Shown here: positions 8,858 through 18,600 of the stretch, piece by piece
Position numbering within the stretch: the first letter of the stretch is position 1
How the letters are laid out: every line of letters starts with the position of its first letter
NCBI RefSeq assembly: GCF_000373265.1
Contig: NZ_KB890761.1
Coordinates: forward strand, 1,365,039-1,400,409
Direction of reading: 5' to 3'
DNA: 35,371 nucleotides
DNA from: Pontibacter roseus DSM 17521
Lineage (GTDB): Bacteria; Bacteroidota; Bacteroidia; Cytophagales; Hymenobacteraceae
Translations under genes and position numbers: made by a program
The notes under the pieces: generated by a model
What the model was told of the DNA's origin: nothing
The model's input: only the letters and a program-made list of their open reading frames with translations
Databases searched by the model: none

Positions 8858-9604
8858 ATGTCTACATCAACTACGCTGGAAGCACCTAATACAGGTACAT
8901 GGGACGGTGGTAACGAACCATTGAAAGCGAGCTATGGAAAACTCATGATGTGGTTTTTCCTGCTATCTGATGCATTTACTTTCGGTGCATTCCTGATTGT
9001 TTATGGTCTGTCACGTCACAGTCACCTGCCTTATACAGGAGAGCCTGAGGCCTTCACTTTCTCAACCGAATGGTGGCCTATACCTGAGAAAGTGTTCAAC
9101 GCTTTCCCTGGTCTACATGGAATGGACCTTCCACTGGCCTTCGTGGCTTTAATGACCATGATTCTTATCCTGAGCTCTGTGACCATGGTACTCGCCGTGG
9201 AAGCAGGACATAGAATGGACAAAAACGATGTGCAGAAGTGGTTGCTGTGGACTATCCTGTTTGGTGCGACTTTCTTGGGATGCCAGGCGTGGGAGTGGTC
9301 TCACTTCATAGCAGGTACTGAGGAAGGCATGGTGCTGGCAGACGGTACGCGTATCTTTGGGGCAAACCTGACGGTAAACCAATATGGCCCGCCGTTGTTT
9401 GCAGACCTGTTCTTCTTTATCACAGGTTTCCATGGTACGCACGTATTTATAGGCTGGACGCTTTTGGTGATTGCTTTCATCAGCACCGTAAACGGCGTAT
9501 ACCACAAGCGGGGCCATTATGAAATGGTAGAGAAGATAGGCCTTTACTGGCACTTTGTAGACTTGGTGTGGGTATTCGTATTTACCTTCTTCTACCTCAT
9601 CTAA
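8858..9604 (+). CDS. coxC: Cytochrome c oxidase subunit III, second copy (long form)
   Basis: 248 residues. Subunit III of the aa3 oxidase: GFHGTHVFIGWTLLVIA and the C-terminal GLYWHFVDLVWVFVFTFFYLI helix are family marks; the first helix begins at KLMMWFFLLSDAFTFGAF. It is longer than the preceding copy because of an insert between helices 1 and 2 (residues about 50-85, containing TFSTEWWPIPEKVFNAF) and another between later helices (GTEEGMVLADGTRIFGANL). This long form resembles the subunit seen next to CoxA in other Bacteroidota. It is probably the principal subunit III; that preference is an inference. Also called ctaE. It is followed by an 80-base gap with a hairpin before subunit IV. 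Confidence 0.88.
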   Translation: MSTSTTLEAPNTGTWDGGNEPLKASYGKLMMWFFLLSDAFTFGAFLIVYGLSRHSHLPYTGEPEAFTFSTEWWPIPEKVFNAFPGLHGMDLPLAFVALMTMILILSSVTMVLAVEAGHRMDKNDVQKWLLWTILFGATFLGCQAWEWSHFIAGTEEGMVLADGTRIFGANLTVNQYGPPLFADLFFFITGFHGTHVFIGWTLLVIAFISTVNGVYHKRGHYEMVEKIGLYWHFVDLVWVFVFTFFYLI

Positions 9605-9630
9605 ACCAAAACGATAAATAAAATACAGCT

Positions 9631-9663
9631 GCAGCGACCGGTCTTTTGCTGGCCGGAAGCTGC
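9631..9663 (+). other. Hairpin in the subunit III - subunit IV gap
   Basis: GCAGC (9631-9635) pairs with GCTGC (9659-9663), and inside it CCGG (9638-9641) pairs with CCGG (9653-9656), around a loop of TCTTTTGCTGG. There is no T-run after it, so it does not look like an intrinsic terminator. In the middle of an operon it could be an mRNA processing or stability element. This role is inference; only the pairing is seen. Confidence 0.5.
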
Positions 9664-9684
9664 CTCTAACACATAAAACATACT

Positions 9685-10032
9685 ATGGCAGCTCATTCGG
9701 ACCATTCAAGCGATTTCCACCAGACAGGTGATATTCCAAAGGCGCAGACCAAGGTAATCTGGAAAACGTTTTTCATTCTGGTAGCCCTCACGGCAATCGA
9801 GTTCCTTTTCGCCTTTACCATGGATGCAGGCACTTTGCGTAATTCCATTTTTATCATCCTGACGATATTCAAAGCTTTCTACATCGTGGCTGAGTTCATG
9901 CACTTGAAGCACGAGTCCAAAGCACTTATCTGGTCTATTCTAATTCCTCTAGCCCTGTTAATCTGGCTGATGGTGGCCCTTATATCGGAAGGAAGTTATT
10001 ACTACGATTCGATCACGAATTACTTCAATTAA
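9685..10032 (+). CDS. Cytochrome c oxidase subunit IV (small, CyoD/CtaF-like)
   Basis: 115 residues. A hydrophilic His/Asp-rich N-terminus (about 28 residues) precedes three membrane helices: VIWKTFFILVALTAIEFLFA, then FIILTIFKAFYIVAEFMHL and ALIWSILIPLALLIWLMVAL. The AFYIVAEFMHLKHE stretch is typical of prokaryotic oxidase subunit IV (COX4_pro family), a small structural subunit that stabilises the CuB region. Position after two subunit III genes fits. The N-terminal His run (AAHSDHSSDFH) resembles the His-rich tails on other proteins of the operon. Start ATG follows an A-rich leader; the sco gene begins 12 bases after its stop. Confidence 0.85.
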   Translation: MAAHSDHSSDFHQTGDIPKAQTKVIWKTFFILVALTAIEFLFAFTMDAGTLRNSIFIILTIFKAFYIVAEFMHLKHESKALIWSILIPLALLIWLMVALISEGSYYYDSITNYFN

Positions 10033-10044
10033 AGTATTTAGCAT

Positions 10045-10713
10045 ATGAGTAATGTAAAGGCACTAATATTAGGAATCCTACTATTAGTGCCTCTTCTCGT
10101 TTTTATATTCATCGGCAATTTCGGTGAACACCACTTCACGCTTCGCACCTACTTCCCGAAGGTGGATGACACTGGGGAGGTGCTGTTCGACGCGAAAGGC
10201 GATACGCTCTTTAATCGAATTCCGGCATTCAAACTGACTTCGCAGAAAGGCGAGACCATCACTCAGGAGCAGCTGGACAATCACATTTATGTAGCGGATT
10301 TCTTCTTTGCCACCTGCCCTGACATCTGTAAAGAAATGTCGTCGCAGTTGGTACGGGTGCAGGAGACTTTCCAGGATGAACCTCAGGTGAAAATCGCCTC
10401 GTTCACTGTGAATCCCGAGTACGATACGGTGGAGGTGCTGCGCGAATATGGAGAGCGTTATGGCGCAGACCCATCCAAGTGGTACCTGTTGACGGGGGAC
10501 AGGGAGCAAATCTACAGCCTGGCTCGCAACGGGTTCTACCTGCCGGTGCAACAGGTGCCGGGGCAACAGGAGTTCATCCACAGTGAGAAATTCATGCTCG
10601 TGGATAAGAACAGACGCGTACGCGGTATATATGATGGGACGGATGCAGCCGATGTGGACCGACTGATTTTAGAGATTAGAGTTCTTTTAGATGAGTACAG
10701 CAAATCAAAATAG
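10045..10713 (+). CDS. SCO1/SenC-type copper chaperone for CuA
   Basis: 222 residues. An N-terminal membrane anchor (residues 4-24, ALILGILLLVPLLVFIF) holds a thioredoxin-fold domain outside the membrane. The copper-binding C-x-x-x-C is CPDIC (Cys91, Cys95) and the third ligand is His179 in EFIHSEKFMLVD, the standard SCO triad. SCO proteins deliver copper to, or keep reduced, the CuA cysteines of subunit II. Operon position next to the oxidase supports this target. The anchor is encoded by an almost perfect inverted repeat (10059-10091). The 3' end overlaps the DUF420 gene by 23 bases, so the two are probably translated together. The region between residues 36 and 60 (KVDDTGEVLFDAKGDTLF) is an insert compared with short SCO proteins. 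Confidence 0.93.
   Translation: MSNVKALILGILLLVPLLVFIFIGNFGEHHFTLRTYFPKVDDTGEVLFDAKGDTLFNRIPAFKLTSQKGETITQEQLDNHIYVADFFFATCPDICKEMSSQLVRVQETFQDEPQVKIASFTVNPEYDTVEVLREYGERYGADPSKWYLLTGDREQIYSLARNGFYLPVQQVPGQQEFIHSEKFMLVDKNRRVRGIYDGTDAADVDRLILEIRVLLDEYSKSK
10059..10091. repeat. Near-perfect inverted repeat inside the sco start
   Basis: The 16 bases at 10059-10074 (starting GGCACTAATA) pair with 10076-10091 (ending TATTAGTGCC) with one mismatch, leaving one central base; a realistic hairpin would have the loop GAATC or slightly larger. It begins 14 bases after the sco ATG and encodes the membrane anchor. In mRNA it would form a strong stem within the ribosome-protected start region. Confidence 0.85.
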
Positions 10714-11245
10714 CCCGGTTCTGGGCAAAGACAAGAAGTACCTGGTGCTGATTGCTATTCTGTCGGTGGTGATACCGGTAGTAGTGGCCATGCTATTTTT
10801 CATGCCGAAGGAGGGAAGCAGCTCAGTTGACGTTTCGTTTCTACCTACTCTGCATGCCATCCTTAATTCCATGACGGCCGTTGTGCTTGTAATAGGGTAC
10901 TACAACATCAAACGGGGCAACATCGCGGTACACCGCATTTCTATGGCAACGGCCTTCGGTCTGTCAGCTATCTTCCTGGTTTCCTATGTGACTTACCATT
11001 TCCTGGGGGAGCGCACCATTTATGGTGGGGACGGCATGCTGAAGCTGTTTTATTACTTTATCCTGTTGACCCATATCGTGCTGGCAGTCGTGATTGTGCC
11101 GCTGGTGTTGTTGTCCGTGTACTTTGCCATTAGCGAGCAGTTTACCAAGCATCGCCGTATATCCAGATGGACGTTTCCGATTTGGCTGTACGTAGCCGTG
11201 ACGGGCGTGCTTGTTTATATAATGATATCGCCTTACTATACCTAG
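10691..11245 (+). CDS. DUF420 membrane protein, CtaM-like oxidase assembly factor
   Basis: 184 residues with five membrane helices: about residues 17-38, 52-70, 85-107, 122-147 and 160-180. The family marks are LHAILNSMTAVVLVIGYYNI, HRISMATAFGLSAIFLVSY and the conserved His residues in YHFLG and LTHIVLAV. This is DUF420; its Bacillus/Staphylococcus member CtaM (YozB) is needed for maturation of the aa3/caa3-type oxidase, so an assembly role here is a reasonable inference supported by its place directly after sco. The ATG at 10691 lies within the end of sco (23-base overlap). A poly-charged soluble start (MSTANQNSPVLGKDKKY) precedes helix 1. Confidence 0.85.
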   Translation: MSTANQNSPVLGKDKKYLVLIAILSVVIPVVVAMLFFMPKEGSSSVDVSFLPTLHAILNSMTAVVLVIGYYNIKRGNIAVHRISMATAFGLSAIFLVSYVTYHFLGERTIYGGDGMLKLFYYFILLTHIVLAVVIVPLVLLSVYFAISEQFTKHRRISRWTFPIWLYVAVTGVLVYIMISPYYT

Positions 11246-11269
11246 AACCTTGAGAGGGAGGAACCTGTT

Positions 11270-11548
11270 ATGAAAGAGATGAAGCAGCGATTATTCAAGA
11301 TAGTATTCACAGGCCTGATGGTGCTGGTACTGAGCTTTGCCTCCACCAGCGCTTACAGCCAGTGTGCCATGTGCCGTGCCACTGTAGAGTCCAACGTGGG
11401 TACAGGCAGCAAAGAACCAGAGTCTAAAGTGGGCTCAGGGCTCAATACAGGTATTCTATACCTGATGCTGATACCTTATGTGCTAGTAGGGACGGTTGGT
11501 TTCTTGTGGTACAAGAGCAGCCGCATGAAGAATGCCAAGAACGTCTAG
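11270..11548 (+). CDS. Small secreted/membrane CxxC protein of unknown function
   Basis: 92 residues. An N-terminal signal or anchor helix (residues 10-29) ends at AYSQ, followed at once by CAMC (Cys32 and Cys35). After a Gly/Ser/Lys linker comes a second hydrophobic helix (residues 61-81, GILYLMLIPYVLVGTVGFLW) and a basic end. The topology predicts two membrane passes, or one after signal removal, with the CxxC pair on the outer face. No function is assigned by any family I recognise. It sits between two oxidase-assembly-type genes (DUF420 and DUF983) and overlaps the latter by 17 bases, so a role in copper or thiol handling for the oxidase is a guess from context. Confidence 0.75.
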   Translation: MKEMKQRLFKIVFTGLMVLVLSFASTSAYSQCAMCRATVESNVGTGSKEPESKVGSGLNTGILYLMLIPYVLVGTVGFLWYKSSRMKNAKNV

Positions 11549-11918
11549 CCTGGAGGCTATTGTTGCCTCCAAGTGCCCGAGGTGCCGCAAAGGAGACGTG
11601 TTCTCGCACAGCGCCTATAACTTGAGTAAGTTTGACCACATGCCTGCGCAGTGCCCGGTATGTGGCCTGTACTATGAAGTGGAAGTCGGCTTCTTTTGGG
11701 GAGCGATGTACATCAGCTATGGCTTCTCGGTAGGAATCGTGGTGCTGGTGGGTGTGCTGCTTTATTATCTTGCCAACGACCCGCCTATTTGGGTATACCT
11801 GGCCGCTGTTACCGCTGTCGTGCTTGTGACTACACCGCTGCTCTTCCGATACGCCCGCGTCCTGATGCTGCATTTATTTTCTGGTGTGAAATTTGACCCT
11901 TCTTATTCGCGGGACTAA
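11532..11918 (+). CDS. DUF983 zinc-ribbon membrane protein
   Basis: 128 residues. The N-terminus has a zinc-ribbon pair, CPRC (about residues 14-17) and CPVC (about residues 38-41), in the layout CPRCRKG...AQCPVCGLYYE; then GFFWGAMYISYGFSVGIVV begins two membrane helices (about residues 52-75 and 82-107). This is the DUF983 layout, a family often found beside oxidase genes but with no established biochemical role. The start overlaps the preceding small gene by 17 bases. Its stop falls inside a small hairpin (GGGACT at 11911-11916 pairing with AGTCCC at 11922-11927). It closes the respiratory operon; a 66-base gap with a second small inverted repeat (TCCACG 11946-11951 / CGTGGA 11965-11970) follows. 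Confidence 0.85.
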   Translation: MPRTSSLEAIVASKCPRCRKGDVFSHSAYNLSKFDHMPAQCPVCGLYYEVEVGFFWGAMYISYGFSVGIVVLVGVLLYYLANDPPIWVYLAAVTAVVLVTTPLLFRYARVLMLHLFSGVKFDPSYSRD

Positions 11919-11984
11919 ATCAGTCCCTGAATCTATAGTGCTTGTTCCACGTTTTGTTTAAATTCGTGGATAATCCATGCTGCA

Positions 11985-14900
11985 TTGAATCGGAAGGTTA
12001 CGCCAATACTATTATTAGCTGCTGCTGTGCTGTGCTTTTTAGCGACAGCTTTTTTGCATTATGGGCTGACCTCTGGCTGGTATACCGCCGACTATGGACG
12101 CACTCAGCGCCAGATAGCTGAGAATGTACAGGAAACCATAGTGGATGCACGGCAGGCAGCGGAACACATAGGGGAGCAGTTGCAGAAAGACGAGGTGAGT
12201 TTCTCGGCGCTGCTGCAGCAAGCACACTACCCCACGTTTGTCTATAACAGGGGAAGACTGGCTTTCTGGTCAGACCATACGGTTATACCTGACCTGGACC
12301 TGCCGCCAACCGCCACCGCCATTACGGCTATCCGCAATAACTACGGCACCTTCATCGTGCTGCCGCATCAGGCAGGGGATTACCACATCTATACCTATAT
12401 CCCACTGCAGATTGATTACGGGATAAACAACACCTACCTCTCCTCTGGCCTTCAGAAAAACATTTTCGGGACGGCCTCTGTCAAGCTGGTGCTGGAAAGG
12501 CCAGGTAGGTTGCCGCAGGTGAAAACCGTGGACAATGGATTCCTTTTTGCACTCGACTTCAGCCGCGACCGTGTTGATTCTGAGTCAGATGACCTGCAGT
12601 TGCTGTTGCTGATACTGGGTGCCGTGTTTTTCATTTGGTTCAGTATCTCGCTGAGCAGGCGCCTATTGAACAAAGGCAGGTATAGCCAGGGCATCATCCT
12701 TTTGCTCACGCTTCTTTTGAGTTTCAGACTAATGTTGCTGCTACTCAACCTCCCGTTCACCCTGGCCGAAACGGAGCTGTTTGACCCGAGGCTGTACGCC
12801 GCCTCCTTCTGGTCTCCTTCCGTGGGGGATTTGGCGCTGAATATGCTCATGCTGCTCACGCTTGCTTGGGCTGCACTATACCTGTTCCACAAGCACCATG
12901 TGCTGGCAAGACTCAAGTCCCTGCCGCAACAACGGTCACAGCTGCTGCAGCTTGTAGCCATGCTGGTGTTCTTCGTGCTACTGGGCGTCCTTTTCCGGTT
13001 TTACTACGGCATTTACCATAACTCACCCTTGGCCCTTGACATCAGCCAGTCGCTGGAGTTAAGCCGCTACAAGCTGGTTATGTATGGACTCATGTTCGTG
13101 CACACGGCAGCGCTAGGGGTGTTTAGTTATATTCTGTCATCGGTGGTGACGGTACTGCTGAAGCAGGAGCATACGCTGTGGCCTTACAAGTTCTTGGCAG
13201 GTATAGCCGCGTTGTTGCTGGTGCTGTCACTGGTGGCTGGTCTGCAGTACGTAGGCGTGGTGTTGATTGGCACGCTCTTTTGGCTCATCATCATCGTGAC
13301 GGCGCAGCACAGGCAGGCCATCAGTTTTCCTTATCGCACCTACCTCTTCGTTTTTCTGATAATCGCGGTTAGCGCCATCACCGGTGCCGTGGCCCTTTAT
13401 ACCCATTACCAAAGCGAGTTACTGGAGTACAAACAGAAGTTCGCCTTCGATTTGATGCAGGAGACGGATGTGCTGGCGGAGTATCTGCTGGAGGAGGACG
13501 TGGCGGTGCGGATTTCGGAGGATATTCTGATTCAGTCGAAGATGAAAGGACCGTATGTGGATGCCGCCTTCATCAAACGGAAAATATCCCGGCAGTTTCT
13601 GGGCGACTACTTTGACAAATATGAGACCAACATCCTGCTCTTCGACGGGGAAGGCAGGACCTTGGAGAGCGCCGATACCACGGCGGCCACCTTGCAGGAA
13701 CTCCGCCTGAAATACGATACCCCCCAGACCAGGACAGAATACGAGAACCTGTTCCTGGTGAGCGACCCGCTGCGGCCACATGCCCGGTTTTACCTCAAAC
13801 TGATAGACGTGCCACTTGGTAGTAGGCTGCACGGCACCATTGTGCTGCAACTGAGCCTAAAGGAGCTGCTGCCCAACAGTGTAGTACCCGAGCTGCTGGC
13901 GGATCAGCAGCACCAGCCTTTCCGGGCCGACATTCTGAGTTTTGCCATCTATGACAAGCAAAAGCTCAGCTACAGCGAGGGCGAGTACGACTATGCCACC
14001 AACTTCAGGCCGGACCAGATGCAGCGGGCCGAACTGTTCCGGTATGGTATCACCAAAGCAGGTTACCACCACCTGGGTCTGAAAACAGAAACAGGGCAGA
14101 CGGTCATTATCACGACCATGAAGTATGGCGGGCGCGAAGTTCTGTCTAACTTCTCCTTTCTGTTCCTGGTATTCACGTGCGGATTGATTCTGATGGCCTT
14201 GCTGTTCATTCTGGTGCAGCGGCAGCGCCTGCGGGAGTTCAAGCCCAATTTCAGCACCAAGATTCAGCTGTTCCTCAACTTCGGCATCCTGCTGCCGTTG
14301 CTGCTGGTGAGCATTGCCACGGCTGGCCTGGTGACGGCCTCCTACAAAAAAGATTTGCTGTCTTCCTACGAGAAGAAAGGGGAGGCCATACAGGAGAACC
14401 TGACCAGGCAGAGTACGCTGGACCTGTTGAATGACAAGAACCGGCTGCTGCGTCGGGTGACGTCCATTGCCGCCCTTTCAGAGGCGGATGTGAGTCTGTA
14501 TGACCGGAACGGACGGCTGCTGGTGACAAGTCAGCCGCTGATTTTTGAGGCGGGCCTGCTCTCCAAACTGGTGAACCCAAATGCCTTTGCGGCCATTTCG
14601 GAGCGGCAGGCGCTGCGGGTGCTGCTCGATGAGCAGGCCGGCAATCTCAACTTCAACGCGCTATACCTGCCCCTTCGCCAGGACAATGACCCGGACCAAC
14701 TGTTGGGTTTCATCGGTATACCTTTCTTTGACTCAGAGCGGCAACTGGACCTCAAGCTGATTGAGCTGATTACCACCACCATGAACATCTTCACGGTGAT
14801 GTTCATCATGTTTATCATCCTCACATTCTTCGCGTCCCGCGCCCTCACCGTGCCGCTGCGCCTGTTGGCTGAGAAGCTGAAGCATACCTCCCTCACGGGC

Positions 14901-15689
14901 AAGAACGAGATGCTGGCCTACGAAGGGGCCGATGAGATAGGGATGCTGGTGAACGAGTACAACCGCATGCTGCTGACGCTGGAGCAGAACAAGGTGGAAT
15001 TGGCCATGCGTGAGAAAGAGGCGGCCTGGCGTGAGATGGCACGCCAGGTGGCCCACGAAATCAAGAACCCGCTTACGCCGATGAAGCTCTCGCTGCAGTA
15101 TCTGGAGAAGGCCATTGCCGAGAAGAACCCGAACACCGAGCAGCTAATCAGCAAGATATCGCATACGCTCATCACCCAAATCAACATCCTCAGCGACATC
15201 GCCACTTCCTTCTCCAACTTCACGTCCATGCCGGAGCCGAAGGCGGAACTGATGGATTTGGGAGCCGCGCTGCGCAAAGCCACTGACCTGCACAACAACC
15301 CCGCCACCACAGGCAGCTTGGTGCGGATACCGGAGGAGCCGGTGATGGTGATGGCAGACGAGGCCCTGATGGTGCGCACCTTCAACAACCTGCTGCTGAA
15401 CGCGATTCAGGCTGTGCCGGCCAGCCGCAAACCGGAACTGAAAGTGAAGCTGAAGGTGGAGCAGGATGGCACTGCGCTGGTTTCCATCACGGACAACGGC
15501 AGCGGCATACCTGCCGAGATACGACACAAAGTGTTCATCCCAAATTTCAGTACAAAGTACACGGGGTCCGGTATAGGACTGGCTGTGGCCAAAAAAGGAA
15601 TAGAAAACGCAGGTGGTCGCATTTGGTTTGTGACAGCGGAGGGAGAGGGGACGACGTTTTATATTGCCTTACCGCTGGCCACGACATGA
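11985..15689 (+). CDS. Large multi-span sensor histidine kinase
   Basis: 1234 residues from a TTG start (MNRKVTPILLLA); no in-frame ATG gives a better N-terminus and the basic start before helix 1 supports it. Order of parts: helix at about 6-27; an extracytoplasmic segment to about 205; a block of about seven helices (206-475); a second extracytoplasmic segment (480-725); helices near 727-750 and 770-795; a third segment (800-930); a helix and HAMP-like region (950-1005); then the kinase core. His1024 in VAHEIKNPLTPMK is the phospho-acceptor. The N-box NNLLLNAIQAV is near 1134-1143, the G1 box DNGSGIP begins at 1170, and the G2 box TGSGIGLAV at 1193-1201. There is no PAS or receiver domain, and no response regulator nearby. 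Closest general type is NtrY-like. Signal sensed is unknown. Its stop overlaps the next start by four bases. Confidence 0.85.
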   Translation: MNRKVTPILLLAAAVLCFLATAFLHYGLTSGWYTADYGRTQRQIAENVQETIVDARQAAEHIGEQLQKDEVSFSALLQQAHYPTFVYNRGRLAFWSDHTVIPDLDLPPTATAITAIRNNYGTFIVLPHQAGDYHIYTYIPLQIDYGINNTYLSSGLQKNIFGTASVKLVLERPGRLPQVKTVDNGFLFALDFSRDRVDSESDDLQLLLLILGAVFFIWFSISLSRRLLNKGRYSQGIILLLTLLLSFRLMLLLLNLPFTLAETELFDPRLYAASFWSPSVGDLALNMLMLLTLAWAALYLFHKHHVLARLKSLPQQRSQLLQLVAMLVFFVLLGVLFRFYYGIYHNSPLALDISQSLELSRYKLVMYGLMFVHTAALGVFSYILSSVVTVLLKQEHTLWPYKFLAGIAALLLVLSLVAGLQYVGVVLIGTLFWLIIIVTAQHRQAISFPYRTYLFVFLIIAVSAITGAVALYTHYQSELLEYKQKFAFDLMQETDVLAEYLLEEDVAVRISEDILIQSKMKGPYVDAAFIKRKISRQFLGDYFDKYETNILLFDGEGRTLESADTTAATLQELRLKYDTPQTRTEYENLFLVSDPLRPHARFYLKLIDVPLGSRLHGTIVLQLSLKELLPNSVVPELLADQQHQPFRADILSFAIYDKQKLSYSEGEYDYATNFRPDQMQRAELFRYGITKAGYHHLGLKTETGQTVIITTMKYGGREVLSNFSFLFLVFTCGLILMALLFILVQRQRLREFKPNFSTKIQLFLNFGILLPLLLVSIATAGLVTASYKKDLLSSYEKKGEAIQENLTRQSTLDLLNDKNRLLRRVTSIAALSEADVSLYDRNGRLLVTSQPLIFEAGLLSKLVNPNAFAAISERQALRVLLDEQAGNLNFNALYLPLRQDNDPDQLLGFIGIPFFDSERQLDLKLIELITTTMNIFTVMFIMFIILTFFASRALTVPLRLLAEKLKHTSLTGKNEMLAYEGADEIGMLVNEYNRMLLTLEQNKVELAMREKEAAWREMARQVAHEIKNPLTPMKLSLQYLEKAIAEKNPNTEQLISKISHTLITQINILSDIATSFSNFTSMPEPKAELMDLGAALRKATDLHNNPATTGSLVRIPEEPVMVMADEALMVRTFNNLLLNAIQAVPASRKPELKVKLKVEQDGTALVSITDNGSGIPAEIRHKVFIPNFSTKYTGSGIGLAVAKKGIENAGGRIWFVTAEGEGTTFYIALPLATT

Positions 15690-18600
15690 CAAAGGCGCTG
15701 CTTATCGGTATGCTGTTGTGGCTGCTGAGCCTGCCGTTGCTTGCCCAGGCGCCTGTCAGCAACCGGCATTGCCGTTGGATACCGGTGACCGCCCAGCCTA
15801 TGCAACTCGATACGCTGTCCCTTGATGTGGGCTCTATCACCTTCGTTGGCCCCCGCAAAGACCAATTCAAGTTTGACTACAACTACACCACGTCCGAATT
15901 CCGGCTGACGGAGTTCCCCGAGCCGCTCTACCAGATTGTCGATACGCTGGGTACGCTGGTGCCCTTGCCGGACTCGGTACAAGTATGCTACCGGGTGCTG
16001 CCGCTCAATTTGACCAAGCCTGCCTTCCGGCGGGACATCGGCCAACTGGAGATGAAGTCTTTCCAGAAGGATGTCTACAAAGAGGATTTCGCTGCCAAGG
16101 AGGAGATTTTCAGAACACCCGGCCTGAACAAGACAGGCAGCATCTCGCGCGGTATCTCATTTGGCAACACGCAGAACGTGTTCGTGAACTCGGCCCTGAA
16201 CCTGCAGCTGGACGGCAAGCTGACCGAGGACATCAGCATCACCGCCGCCATCACCGACCAGAACATCCCGTTTCAGCCGGAAGGGAACACGCAGCAGCTG
16301 AACGAGTTCGACCGGGTGTACATCACGCTCAAGCACCGGCAATGGCAGCTCTCGGCGGGGGATGTGGTGCTGCGGAACAAGCCCTCGTACTTCATGCAGT
16401 TTTACAAGAATGTGCAGGGCGGAGCTTTTGAAACCACCTTTGGCAAGTCGCCGGAACGACTGGGTTCCACCACTGTGGCTGCCTCCGTATCGAAGGGCAA
16501 GTTCGCCTCCCAGAACGTGGAGGCATTGGAAGGGGTGCAAGGACCTTACCGCCTGCGCGGACCCAACAACGAGCGTTTCATCATCGTGCTGGCCAACTCG
16601 GAAAGAGTGTTTCTGGATGGACGACTACTAACCCGTGGCTATGACTTTGATTATGTGATAGATTATAACCAGGCGGAAATCACCTTCACAACGCGCCATG
16701 TCATCACCAAGAACTCCCGCATCAAGGTCGATTTTGAGTACTCGGACCTGAACTACAGCCGCAGCATTTACCACGCCAGCCATTACCAGCAACTGGGCAA
16801 GGTGCAGGTATACGCCAATTACTACAACGAGTCCGACAACCCGAGCAACCTGCTACACCTCGACCTGCGGGAGGAGGAAAAGCAACTGTTGGCAGGTATA
16901 GGCGACAGCCTGAACATGGCCCTGACATCCGGCGCGGAACAGGTGACCTTCGACCCAACGCAGGTGCTCTATAACCAACGCGATACGCTGGTGAACGAGC
17001 AGCCGGAGCGGATTTATGTCTATGCCAGTGAGCCGGATTCGGTGGTGTACAATGTGCGTTTCTCGGAAGTAGGGCAGAACCGGGGCAACTACATTGTCTC
17101 TAATAACGCTGTGAATGGGCGGGTATACCAGTGGGTGGCGCCCCTCAATGGCGTGCCACAGGGCAATTATGCACCTGTGCGCATCCTGCCCACTCCTCGC
17201 AAGAAGCAGCTGATAACACTGGGTGGCAACTATGAACTGCAGAAGGGCGTGAGTTTCTTCGTGGAAGGAGCCGCCTCACAGAACGACCTCAACCGATTCT
17301 CCAGACTAGACGCGCAGGATGATAACGGCGCGGCCATGCGGGTGGGTTATGTGGTGCAGGACCGGGAGCTGCCTTTCCTGGGCAAGTATAAGCTTAACAG
17401 CACGCTCAACTACGAGTATACCGATGTCAATTTTGAGCCGATAGACCGCTACCGCCCTATTGAATTTGACCGTGACTGGAGTCTGAACAACCCGGAGCAG
17501 AAAGCCGAAGACCACATCTTCAATTTCTCAGTAGGGGCCATGCAGGACGCGCAGAACCTGGTGAACTACCGCATCAGCCGCCGCTCCCGCGAGCAGCAGG
17601 TGAATGGCGTGCAGCATTACCTGGATGTGCTCAAGCAGGTGGGCAAGCTGGAGCTGCGCAACAACTTCTTCATGCTCCACAGTGACCAGGAAGACCGGGA
17701 ATCGGAGTGGTATAGGGGCGATGTGGGGGCCAAGTACAAGCTGGGCAAGCTGGAGCCGGGCTATGTGTACCGCTTCGACAAGAACAAAATCACCGCCATG
17801 GGTTCAGATTCCGTGACGGGCTCGGCCATGTATTTTGACGAGCACCTGGTATTTGTGGAGAGCCGCGATACCGCCAGTACCCGCTTCCGGGTAGACTACA
17901 GCCACCGCACCGATTTGCGCCCGACGGTAGCCGGCGAACTGGGCGCGCCGGAAGTGGGGCAGACCTACAACGCCATGCTGCAGCGAAGGTATGGCCGCGA
18001 TAGCGACTTGAACGTGCAGGCGACATACCGCAAACTGAAGTTGGCACAGGGGCTGGACGAGGAGACAGTGCAGTCGCGCATCGACTGGAATACCTCGTTC
18101 CTGGAAGGCAGCTTCCGCTCTGAGATGAGTTACTCGGTAGGCACGGGCCGGGAGCTGAAGCGCATTTTCGTGTTCCGGGAGACGCTGCCGGGGCAGGGCA
18201 CGCACTACCTCCGCGACGAGGGTAATCCCAACGACCTGAATGACTACCTGGAGGCGCAGACTGTGGACCAGCGCAGGTATATCAAGGTGTTCCTGCCGAC
18301 GGACGAGTACATCAACGCCTATACCAACCGCTTCACCTACCGGCTTACCAGCAACGCACCCCGCAGCTGGCGCAGCGCCAAAGGCTGGAAAGGCTTTGCC
18401 GCTAAATTCTCAGCGCTCTCGTTTGTGAGCATCGACAAAAAAACCACCGAAGATGATATCATGAGCCGCTTCAACCCGTTCAGTGAGGATTTTGAGGATG
18501 AGTTTCTGATATCGCTGATAAAGTCGCTGCGCAATACGGTGTACTTTAACCGGAGCAACCCGAAGTATGGCTTGGAGTACACAGTGCAACAGAACCAACA

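Noticed and set aside
15623..15685. Upstream extension of the outer-membrane-like gene
   Set aside because: It overlaps the conserved kinase end and removes the signal peptide from the N-terminus; the ATG at 15686 is better.
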